Assembly: GCA_030535715.1 (NCBI GenBank)
Contig: JAUNRL010000060.1
Location: 1-6,847, forward strand
From: Bacillota bacterium
Lineage (GTDB): Bacteria > Bacillota > Clostridia > Peptostreptococcales > Anaerovoracaceae
Reading direction: 5' to 3'
Length of the DNA stretch: 6,847 nucleotides
The notes beneath the pieces were generated by a model. It did no database searches, was not told the DNA's origin, and saw nothing but the letters and a program-made list of their open reading frames with translations. The first letter of the stretch is position 1; each line of letters opens with the position of its first letter. The translations under genes and the position numbers were made by a program. Below, one piece after another: positions 1-5,513 of the stretch.

Positions 1-106
1 CGGGAAGGAAAGCGCGTCTGAAGGGAAACCCGCAGAGAAAGCGGAAGAGAAGCCTGAAGAACAGTTTGAAGAGAAACCCGATGAAGGAGGGCATGAAGAT
101 GAGTAA
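1..106 (+). CDS. C-terminal tail of an upstream protein, possibly PlsY acyltransferase (partial)
   Basis: Reading from base 2, an open frame of 34 codons runs to a TAA at 104-106. The visible residues are almost all Glu, Lys, Pro, Gly and Asp (for example EKAEEKPEEQFEEKPDEGG), so this is a charged, probably disordered C-terminal tail and carries no recognisable domain. Its end overlaps the gpsA start (ATG at 99), and its last codons contain the gpsA ribosome binding site, which suggests translational coupling. In many Firmicutes the gene before gpsA is plsY, the membrane glycerol-3-phosphate acyltransferase that uses the product of GpsA, so PlsY is the best guess. That identity rests on gene order only. 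The coding nature is supported by the open frame and the operon-style overlap, but the composition alone could mislead. Confidence 0.55.
   Translation, partial: GKESASEGKPAEKAEEKPEEQFEEKPDEGGHEDE
84..91 (+). promoter_or_regulatory. Ribosome binding site that decides the gpsA start
   Basis: AAGGAGGG is a near-perfect Shine-Dalgarno match lying inside the last codons of the upstream gene. Its 7-base spacing to ATG 99 is ideal, whereas the in-frame ATGs at 66, 81 and 93 are upstream of it or too close. It therefore sets the gpsA start at 99. Confidence 0.8.
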
Positions 107-1094
107 GATAGGAGTCATTGGCGCAGGAAGTTGGGGGACTGCGCTGGCCACGGTACTGGCCGGCAAGGGAAATGATGTCCGGATTTTTGACGTGGACGAA
201 GGACATCTGCGGAGGATGGAGCAAAACAGAGAAAACGTGGATTATCTTCCCGGTGTTCCGCTGAATGACCGCATTGCCATGGCATGGTCCGGCGAGGAAG
301 CCCTGCGGGAGGCGGATGTCGTCCTGTTTTCTGCACCGGCGCAGCATTTTCGCGGCGCGCTGGAGTCGGCCCTCCCCTTCATTCCCGAGGACGCGATGAT
401 TGTTAACGTGGCCAAGGGCATTGAACAGGGAACCCATAAGAGGATGTCGGAAATCGCTGCGGAAAAGATCGATCTCAACCGGTATGTGGTGCTGTCCGGA
501 CCTTCCCACGCAGAAGAAGTGGGAAAGGCAATGCCCACCACAGTCGCCACGGCGTCCGTCAGCCTGCAGGCGGCGGAGGCCGTTCAGGATCTGTTCATGA
601 CGGATCGGTTCCGGGTCTACACCACGGAAGATGTGGTCGGCGTGGAACTGGGCGGCGCCCTGAAGAACGTCATCGCCCTGGGCGCGGGCATTTCCGACGG
701 CATGGGCTTCGGCGACAACGCCAAGGCGGCGCTGATGACCAGAGGGCTGGCGGAAATCTCACGGCTCGGTGTGGAACTGGGCGCTCAGTTTGAAACCTTT
801 GCCGGACTGACGGGAGTGGGTGATCTGATTGTCACCTGTACCAGCATGCACTCCCGCAACCGCCGGTGCGGCATCCTCATGGGGCAGGGCATGGATCCGG
901 AAGCGGCCGTGAAGGAAGTCGGCATGGTCGTGGAAGGCATGTACACGGCGGAGGCGGCCTATGAACTGTCGCAGATCGCCGGCGTGGAAATGCCCATTGC
1001 CGACGCCATCTATCAGATCACCAGAGGAACCCTGAAGGCGGCGGAGGCCATCAACATGCTCATGGCAAGAGAACGGAAGCATGAGCTGGGCTAA
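99..1094 (+). CDS. gpsA: NAD(P)+-dependent glycerol-3-phosphate dehydrogenase GpsA
   Basis: This cytosolic enzyme reduces dihydroxyacetone phosphate to sn-glycerol-3-phosphate, the backbone for phospholipid synthesis. The 331-residue length is normal for the family. The N-terminal Rossmann fold shows the dinucleotide loop GAGSWG (residues 8-13). The family motif AKGIE is at 105-109 with Lys106, SGPSHAEE at 133-140, and the C-terminal helical domain has GGALKNV with the expected catalytic Lys189, then GFGDNAKAAL and the LTGVGDL motif near 237-243. The reading frame is open from ATG 66, but I chose ATG 99 because AAGGAGGG at 84-91 sits 7 bases upstream of it and the protein then begins MSKIGVIGAG as in homologues. 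ATG 93 would be only one base from that site. It overlaps the upstream gene by 8 bases and is followed immediately by miaB. No defect is visible. Confidence 0.97.
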   Translation: MSKIGVIGAGSWGTALATVLAGKGNDVRIFDVDEGHLRRMEQNRENVDYLPGVPLNDRIAMAWSGEEALREADVVLFSAPAQHFRGALESALPFIPEDAMIVNVAKGIEQGTHKRMSEIAAEKIDLNRYVVLSGPSHAEEVGKAMPTTVATASVSLQAAEAVQDLFMTDRFRVYTTEDVVGVELGGALKNVIALGAGISDGMGFGDNAKAALMTRGLAEISRLGVELGAQFETFAGLTGVGDLIVTCTSMHSRNRRCGILMGQGMDPEAAVKEVGMVVEGMYTAEAAYELSQIAGVEMPIADAIYQITRGTLKAAEAINMLMARERKHELG

Positions 1095-2531
1095 ATGAGC
1101 GGATTAACGGGAAAAACGTACAATATCATCACCTTCGGATGCCAGATGAACGAACACGATTCCGAAACCATGGCCGGACTGCTGCAGAGGGAAGGGTGCT
1201 TCCCCGCGGCGGATCGGGCGGAGGCGGACATCGTGATCATCAACACCTGCAGCGTCAGGGAGAATGCGGACAAGCGGTTTTTCGGCACCCTTGGCCAGCT
1301 GAAAAAACAGAAGGCCCTGCGTCCCGGGTTCATCGCCTGCGTGTGCGGCTGCATGATGCAGCAGGAACACATGGTGACCGCGGTGAAGCAGCAGTATCCC
1401 TGGGTCGACATCGTCTTCGGCACGCACAACATTGATGATCTTCCGGGCATGCTGGAAGAACTGCTGGTCAACCGCCGGAAGCAGGCCGGCGCGGAATCCG
1501 GCGCCGGCCTGTCCGGGGAGACCACGCCGCTCTTAAGCGGGCGCGGGTATACCCTGGCCAAGCATGAAATCCGCAGCGCGAAGGACAGCCGGGTCATCCG
1601 CCTGATGGATGACCGGCCGGTCATGCCCGAGGGGCTTCCGGCAAAGCGCCTGTTCCGGCACAAGGCTTTCGTGAATATCATGTACGGCTGCAACAACTTC
1701 TGCAGCTACTGCATCGTTCCCTATACCCGCGGAAGAGAGAAAAGCCGCCGGCCGGAGGATATCCTCCGGGAAGTCCGGAACCTGACGGCAAACGGTGTAC
1801 GCGAGGTCACGCTGCTGGGGCAGAACGTCAATTCCTACCGGGGCGGGGATTGGAATTTTGCTGATCTGATCCATGCCCTTGATGAGATTCCGGGACTGGA
1901 CCGCATTCGGTTTATGACATCTCATCCCAAGGATCTGTCGGACAGGCTCATCGCTTCCTTCGCCCAGTGCGCGAGTCTGTGCCATTACATCCACCTGCCG
2001 GTGCAGGCCGGAAGCAGCCGCACGCTGGAACGGATGAACCGGCGGTATACCCGGGAGAAGTATCTGGATCTGGTCCACCGGCTGCGGGATGCTGTCCCGG
2101 ACATTACCATCAGCACGGACATTATCGTCGGCTTCCCTGGGGAGACGGAGGAGGATTTTGAGGAGACCCTGTCTCTGGCCGAAGAAGTGCGGTATGATTC
2201 TGCCTTCACCTTTCTCTATTCAAAGCGGAAGGGAACGCCGGCCGCAGAGTTTCCGGACCAGATTTCTGAGGAGGACAAGCACCGGCGGTTCGACCGGCTG
2301 GTGGCCTGTATGAACGCCATCAGCGAGGAGAAAAACGCGGCGTATGCAGGCCGTGTGGAACAGGTCCTGGTGGACGGTGTCAGCAAAAAGGATTCCCGCG
2401 TGCTGAACGGACGGACGGACGGGTTTAAGCTGGTGGATTTCCCCGGCGACCCGTCGCTGATCGGGAAGATCGTCCCTGTGCGGATTACCGAAGGGAAGAC
2501 CTTCAGTCTGAGAGGAGCTCTGGAACCATGA
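1095..2531 (+). CDS. miaB: tRNA-2-methylthio-N6-dimethylallyladenosine synthase MiaB
   Basis: MiaB is a radical-SAM methylthiotransferase that converts i6A-37 to ms2i6A-37 in tRNAs reading UNN codons, which stabilises codon-anticodon pairing. The 478-residue product has all three domains. The N-terminal UPF0004 domain binds the auxiliary 4Fe-4S cluster through Cys16 (FGCQMNEHDSE), Cys52 (NTCSVRE) and Cys86 (CGCMMQ). The radical-SAM domain has the CxxxCxxC site Cys199/Cys203/Cys206 in YGCNNFCSYC, followed by IVPYTRGRE. The C-terminal TRAM RNA-binding domain spans roughly 412-476. The QMNEHDSE and TRGREKSR signatures separate MiaB from MtaB and RimO. A linker of about 60 residues (about 127-188) joins the first two domains. 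The ATG directly follows the gpsA stop with no intervening base and no good Shine-Dalgarno site, so reinitiation by ribosomes finishing gpsA is likely. The TGA stop overlaps the next gene's ATG. Confidence 0.97.
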   Translation: MSGLTGKTYNIITFGCQMNEHDSETMAGLLQREGCFPAADRAEADIVIINTCSVRENADKRFFGTLGQLKKQKALRPGFIACVCGCMMQQEHMVTAVKQQYPWVDIVFGTHNIDDLPGMLEELLVNRRKQAGAESGAGLSGETTPLLSGRGYTLAKHEIRSAKDSRVIRLMDDRPVMPEGLPAKRLFRHKAFVNIMYGCNNFCSYCIVPYTRGREKSRRPEDILREVRNLTANGVREVTLLGQNVNSYRGGDWNFADLIHALDEIPGLDRIRFMTSHPKDLSDRLIASFAQCASLCHYIHLPVQAGSSRTLERMNRRYTREKYLDLVHRLRDAVPDITISTDIIVGFPGETEEDFEETLSLAEEVRYDSAFTFLYSKRKGTPAAEFPDQISEEDKHRRFDRLVACMNAISEEKNAAYAGRVEQVLVDGVSKKDSRVLNGRTDGFKLVDFPGDPSLIGKIVPVRITEGKTFSLRGALEP

Positions 2532-3550
2532 ACATCAAGCAGATCGCCAAGGCGGCCGGCGTCTCGGTTGCCACGGTTTCCCGGGTGCTTAACCATCCGG
2601 AGAACGTAGCTCCGGCGACGAGGGAGAGAATCCAGAAAATCATTGATGAAGAGGAATACACGCCTAATTGGTTTGCTCAGGGGCTGAATTTTAATCGGAC
2701 AAAAACCACCGGGGTCATCGTGCCTCATATGATGACGCCCATGTATATGGAACTGGTCAGCGGCATCGAGGAAGTGGCCAGGCCAAAGGGATTCATTACC
2801 TTTCTCTGCAACGTGGAGCGGGATCCGAAGATGGAGAAGGAGTACGTCGAACAGCTGATGACGCGCAAAGTCGACGGAATCATTCTCATGTCCTCCGCCC
2901 TGGAGGAAAAGTACATCACCATGATTCAGAAAGAAAAGATTCCCGTGGTGCTGATCGGCGAGAGCATTGCCGCCAATCGGTTCAACTCGGTCAACGTGGA
3001 CTGCCGGGCCGGCGCCGTGGAAATGGTGGCCCATCTGGTGGAGGTGGGGCACCGGATCATCGCACTGCTGAAGGGCCGCGACCCTCAGCGTGAGACGGAG
3101 GAAATGAGACTGGGCTACCAGAACGTGCTGCGGGCAAACGGCATTCCCGTGGATAAAAAAAAGTGGATTCGAGAGGTGGAGAACACCATCGAGGGCGGCT
3201 ATATCGGAATGAAGCGGATGCTGACTGTGGATGCACCCGACGCTGTTTTCTGCACCAGCGATGAGATCGCCTACGGCGCCATGGAGGCGCTGAAGGACAG
3301 CGGATGCATGATTCCCGATGATGTGGCGGTGGCCGGATTCGGCAACAACCGTATGTCCAATCTGATTGATCCGAAACTGACCACGGTGGAACTGCCATAC
3401 CGGAAGATGGGTATCTACGGAGCCCGGGTGTTATTTGATCTGATCGAGGGAGAGACCCCGGGGAAAGATCCCCGGCATATTCTGCTTCAGTCAAGGCTGA
3501 GAATCCGCAGATCCTGCGGACATCAGGAACGGATCGGAGAGATGTTTTAG
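2528..3550 (+). CDS. LacI/GalR-family transcriptional regulator
   Basis: A 340-residue DNA-binding regulator of standard LacI-family length. Residues 2-22 form the helix-turn-helix (IKQIAKAAGVSVATVSRVLN), residues 44-53 the hinge helix (YTPNWFAQGL, with Gln where Arg is usual, so YxPNxxAQxL), and about 60-332 the periplasmic-binding-protein-like effector domain. That domain has the family hallmarks DGIILMSS, VDCRAGAVEMVAHLVEVGHR, CTSDEIAYGAMEAL, and VAGFGN near the C-terminal subdomain. These proteins usually repress catabolic genes and release DNA on binding a small sugar or nucleoside-like ligand; the ligand here cannot be read from the sequence. The start ATG overlaps the miaB stop (ATGA), with AGAGGAG at 2511-2517 ten bases upstream. 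The dehydrogenase gene begins 13 bases after its stop, so that gene is the most likely regulated partner. I saw no clear palindromic operator next to it. Confidence 0.94.
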   Translation: MNIKQIAKAAGVSVATVSRVLNHPENVAPATRERIQKIIDEEEYTPNWFAQGLNFNRTKTTGVIVPHMMTPMYMELVSGIEEVARPKGFITFLCNVERDPKMEKEYVEQLMTRKVDGIILMSSALEEKYITMIQKEKIPVVLIGESIAANRFNSVNVDCRAGAVEMVAHLVEVGHRIIALLKGRDPQRETEEMRLGYQNVLRANGIPVDKKKWIREVENTIEGGYIGMKRMLTVDAPDAVFCTSDEIAYGAMEALKDSGCMIPDDVAVAGFGNNRMSNLIDPKLTTVELPYRKMGIYGARVLFDLIEGETPGKDPRHILLQSRLRIRRSCGHQERIGEMF

Positions 3551-3563
3551 GAGGACAGCAGGC

Positions 3564-4642
3564 ATGCTTAAAACAGATTATCTGGGACTGAAATTGAAAA
3601 ATCCGCTGATCGTCGCCGCCGGACCGTGGAACCGGGACGGCAGGGCGCTGAAGGAATCTAGAGCATCGTCAGCGATACGCTGCTGGATGTCCGGCCGAGG
3701 ATCGCCTGCGATGAGCGGGGCGCGCAGAACATTCGGCTGTACAGCGATATTCAGATTGAAGGATGGGAGCGGGAAATCGAGATCGCCAAGTCGGACGGCG
3801 GCGTGGTCATTGCCAGCATTTTTGCCCACACGCCATCGGAACTCGCCTATATGGTCAGCAAGCTGGAAAAATTCGGCGCTGATGCCATCGAACTGTCGGT
3901 ATCCAATCCCATGGCCGAGTCACTGGAGATTCTCGCCTCCCACGCGGATACCATTTTTGACATGACCCGGGCGGTGGTGCAGGCGGTGAAGATTCCGGTT
4001 GTCGTCAAACTGACCCAGAATACGACCAACATTTCCAAGGTGGCCAAGGCGGCGAAGGCGGCCGGCGCTGCCGGCGTCAGCGCCATCAACACGGTTCGGG
4101 GAATTCTGGGGATTGATCTGGAAACAGCCAAGCCGACGCTGTCCACGTACGGCGGAATTTCCGGCGACTATATCCGGCCGCTTGCCCTGGCGTCCGTGGC
4201 GACGATCCTGCAGACGGCAGACATTCCGGTTTCGGGAATCGGCGGCATCAGCCGGGGAAGCCATGCGCTGGAGTACATCATGCTGGGCGCTTCCACGGTA
4301 CAGATCGGAACCGCCGTCATGCTGAGCGGCAAGGGCGTCATCCCCACCATTGAAGCGGAAATGAAAGCCTGGCTGAAACAGCATGGCTGCCGAAACATCG
4401 GAGAAATCCGCGGACAGGCCCTGAAGAACATGAAAGCCTTTGATGAAATGCGTTTTGAGCCGGCCGTCAGCACAATCACCGGCGTTGCCTGCAAAGAAAA
4501 CTGCAGCCGCTGTATCGACGGCTGCATGTATGGTGCGATTTCCCGCCGGAGCGGAACGGTCAGCGTGGATCGGCAGAAGTGTATGGGCTGCGGACTGTGC
4601 ACCAGCATCTGCCCGGCGGGCAAGCTGTCTCTGGGCCTGTAG
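3564..4642 (+). pseudogene. Frameshifted dihydroorotate/dihydropyrimidine dehydrogenase-like flavoprotein with 4Fe-4S domain
   Basis: Two frames together encode one protein of the DHOD/PreA superfamily: an FMN-binding TIM barrel followed by a two-cluster ferredoxin domain. The gene starts at ATG 3564, with AGGAGG at 3549-3554 nine bases upstream. The first 32 codons (3564-3659) read normally (MLKTDYLGLKLKNPLIVAAG, then PWNRDGRALKES). Homology then continues in another frame from 3662 (SIVSDTLLDVRPRI onward) to TAG 4640-4642. Superfamily members have roughly ten more residues here, a glycine-rich strand of the AGAGAVVTE kind, so a deletion of 3k+1 bases (about 30) is inferred. The shifted original frame ends at 3965, and the downstream frame is closed by TAG at 3659-3661. 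Downstream parts look intact: PVVVKL, AINT, GIGGISRG and QIGTA for FMN, then Cys ligands in C-x3-C-x2-C-x3-C (4490-4525) and C-x2-C-x2-C-x3-CP (4580-4615). An Asn replaces the usual catalytic Cys/Ser. The substrate is unknown. A sequencing error is possible but would not explain the missing residues. Confidence 0.85.
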
Positions 4643-4654
4643 CTGCCGGTCAAT

Positions 4655-4679
4655 GGACGGCGTCCAGTAAACGCCGTTC
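4655..4679 (+). terminator. Hairpin between convergent genes, possible terminator
   Basis: ACGGCGT (4657-4663) and ACGCCGT (4671-4677) are perfect inverted repeats around a 7-base loop. They extend by one G-U and one G-C pair to a 9-bp stem. The hairpin lies 13 bases after the dehydrogenase stop and 18 bases before the end of the oppositely oriented repressor gene. On the + strand it is followed by a moderately T-rich stretch but no clean T-tract, and on the - strand by none. It is therefore a plausible but weak intrinsic terminator, best suited to the left-hand operon. Confidence 0.45.
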
Positions 4680-4696
4680 CTCCCTTAAGTCTGTTC

Positions 4697-5077
4697 TTAT
4701 CCATGAGTGCCTCCGTCCTGCGGACAGGAAATCTCCATAATTTCCTCTACCGCATGGTGCAGCCTCCGAGCCAGCGGAGTATCCGCCGCCCGGTAGTACA
4801 TTTCCTTTCCTTCGCGTCTCGCGCTGATCAGGCCGCCGCTCTTCAACAGACGAAGGTGATGGGAGACGGCAGGGCTGGACATCTCCGTCATGGCCGCGAT
4901 GTTGATCACGCACTCCTCTACATGGCACAGAATCCAGAAAATACGCAGCCGGCTGGGATCGCCCAGCAGCTTCATCAATCCGGCAACCGTCTCAATATCT
5001 TCAGATTCAGGCAGATGCGCCAGAATCTCTTCTGTCCGATTATCGTGCCGGTGGGGTAATCTGCTCTCCGAAGTCAA
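4697..5077 (-). CDS. ArsR/SmtB-family metal-responsive repressor
   Basis: A 126-residue winged-helix repressor, the usual size for the family. The core spans about 30-113: KLLGDPSRLRIFWIL, the recognition helix around SSPAVSHHLRLLKSGG (67-82), and the wing ISARREGKEMYY (84-95). Possible metal ligands are Cys51 and Cys56 (C-x4-C, with Cys56 aligning by eye to the alpha-3 Cys of SmtB/CadC ELCVxD), a His-rich N-terminus (PHRHD, 8-12), acidic residues and His near 99-112, and Cys118. The alpha-3 site is not the CVC of arsenic sensors. I chose the TTG at 5077 because GGGAGG lies 8 bases upstream; a GTG at 5098 would add 7 residues and is the alternative. It is divergent from the HMA protein and metal ATPase, so it probably represses them and is released by Zn, Cd or Pb. 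The assignment to the family is firm; the metal is inferred. Confidence 0.92.
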   Translation of the reverse strand: MTSESRLPHRHDNRTEEILAHLPESEDIETVAGLMKLLGDPSRLRIFWILCHVEECVINIAAMTEMSSPAVSHHLRLLKSGGLISARREGKEMYYRAADTPLARRLHHAVEEIMEISCPQDGGTHG

Positions 5078-5136
5078 CGATGCAACCTCCCTTGTCACTG
5101 TTCATCCGCCTTTCGGCCGGTCGTCTGTACGCCCTC

Positions 5137-5165
5137 ATTGTAAAGCATTCCCGCAGAAAAGGCAA
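5137..5165 (-). promoter_or_regulatory. Sigma-70-type promoter for the ArsR-family gene
   Basis: On the - strand, TTGCCT (5160-5165) and TACAAT (5137-5142) are separated by exactly 17 bases. This would start transcription near 5130 and give a leader of roughly 50 bases before the TTG start. The -10 is one mismatch from consensus and the -35 two mismatches. Confidence 0.6.
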
Positions 5166-5184
5166 CGCCGGCCGGGATGTCCGG

Positions 5185-5213
5185 TTGACATGAGGGAGCA
5201 GCGGTGCTATACT
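5185..5213 (+). promoter_or_regulatory. Extended -10 sigma-70/sigma-A promoter for the metal-efflux operon
   Basis: A perfect -35 TTGACA (5185-5190) and a -10 TATACT (5208-5213, one mismatch) are separated by 17 bases, and TG one base before the -10 (5205-5206) adds the extended -10 element. Transcription would start near 5220, about 40 bases before the HMA gene. With this strength the promoter should be constitutive unless repressed, which fits an ArsR-family repressor acting on it. Confidence 0.8.
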
Positions 5214-5224
5214 TCGATAAAACA

Positions 5225-5242
5225 ATTAAGTAAATGCTTAAT
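5225..5242 (+). promoter_or_regulatory. Imperfect palindrome, probable ArsR-family operator
   Basis: ATTAAGTAAATGCTTAAT has perfectly matching outer hexamers (ATTAAG and CTTAAT) around a 6-base AT-rich centre. It resembles the AT-rich imperfect palindromes bound by CadC/CzrA/SmtB repressors. It begins about 5 bases past the predicted start site at 5220, where a bound repressor would block initiation. A second, offset inverted repeat, TTCGAT (5213-5218) and ATCGAA (5241-5246), surrounds part of it. Binding by the neighbouring repressor is inferred, not shown. Confidence 0.6.
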
Positions 5243-5261
5243 CGAATGAGAGAGGGAAGAT

Positions 5262-5480
5262 ATGAAAAAAACGTACAAAATTGATGTGGACTGCGCGAAT
5301 TGCGCCAACAAGATGGAAGCGGCGGCCAATAAGACGGAGGGGGTGAAAGAGGCGGTGGTCAGTTTCATGACCCTGAAAATGAAGGTGGAGTTTGAGGACG
5401 GAGCCGTTCCCGGGGAAGTCATGGAACGGGTGCGGGAAAACTGCAGGAAGGTGGAAGACGACTGCGAGATCTTTTTATAG
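5262..5480 (+). CDS. Free-standing heavy-metal-associated (HMA) domain protein
   Basis: A 72-residue single-domain protein of the ferredoxin-like HMA fold, a soluble cytosolic metal-binding protein. The metal loop is DCANC with Asp10, Cys11 and Cys14. The Asp before the first Cys is the ZntA/CadA-type DCxxC site for divalent Zn/Cd/Pb, whereas copper chaperones such as CopZ usually have MxCxxC; hence I do not call it copZ. The rest, KMEAAANKTEGVKEAVVSF, follows the usual helix-strand pattern, and Cys61 and Cys68 near an acidic C-terminus (EDDCEIF) are extra possible ligands. The start is supported by GAGGG at 5252-5256, five bases upstream. It lies 33 bases before the metal ATPase, which lacks its own HMA domain, so it probably supplies that domain in trans, as metal donor or regulator. 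It is expressed from the promoter at 5185-5213 under ArsR-family control. Confidence 0.9.
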   Translation: MKKTYKIDVDCANCANKMEAAANKTEGVKEAVVSFMTLKMKVEFEDGAVPGEVMERVRENCRKVEDDCEIFL

Positions 5481-5513
5481 GCGGTCAGAGCGAGATGGGA
5501 AGAAGGTGAAACC

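Noticed and set aside
1091..1696. Open frame of 201 codons on the - strand
   Set aside because: It is the shadow of miaB, which has intact Fe-S cysteine motifs on the + strand; no family resemblance was seen.
2216..3052. Open frame of 278 codons on the - strand
   Set aside because: It runs opposite the end of miaB and the start of the LacI gene, spanning two well-supported genes, and shows no domain.
3657..3665. Programmed ribosomal frameshift at the dehydrogenase junction
   Set aside because: There is no slippery heptamer, and around ten conserved residues appear to be missing, which recoding would not explain.
3803..4642. A separate 279-codon gene starting with GTG at 3803
   Set aside because: Coding homology in this frame continues upstream to 3662 and no good ribosome binding site precedes 3803, so it is the downstream part of the frameshifted dehydrogenase rather than its own gene.
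5040..5225. Open frame of 61 codons on the - strand beginning upstream of the repressor
   Set aside because: It overlaps the divergent promoter region and the repressor start in another frame and has no recognisable features.
5262..5480. Calling the small HMA protein a copper chaperone (CopZ)
   Set aside because: The metal loop is DCANC without the Met common in copper sites, and the adjacent pump is of the Zn/Cd/Pb type.
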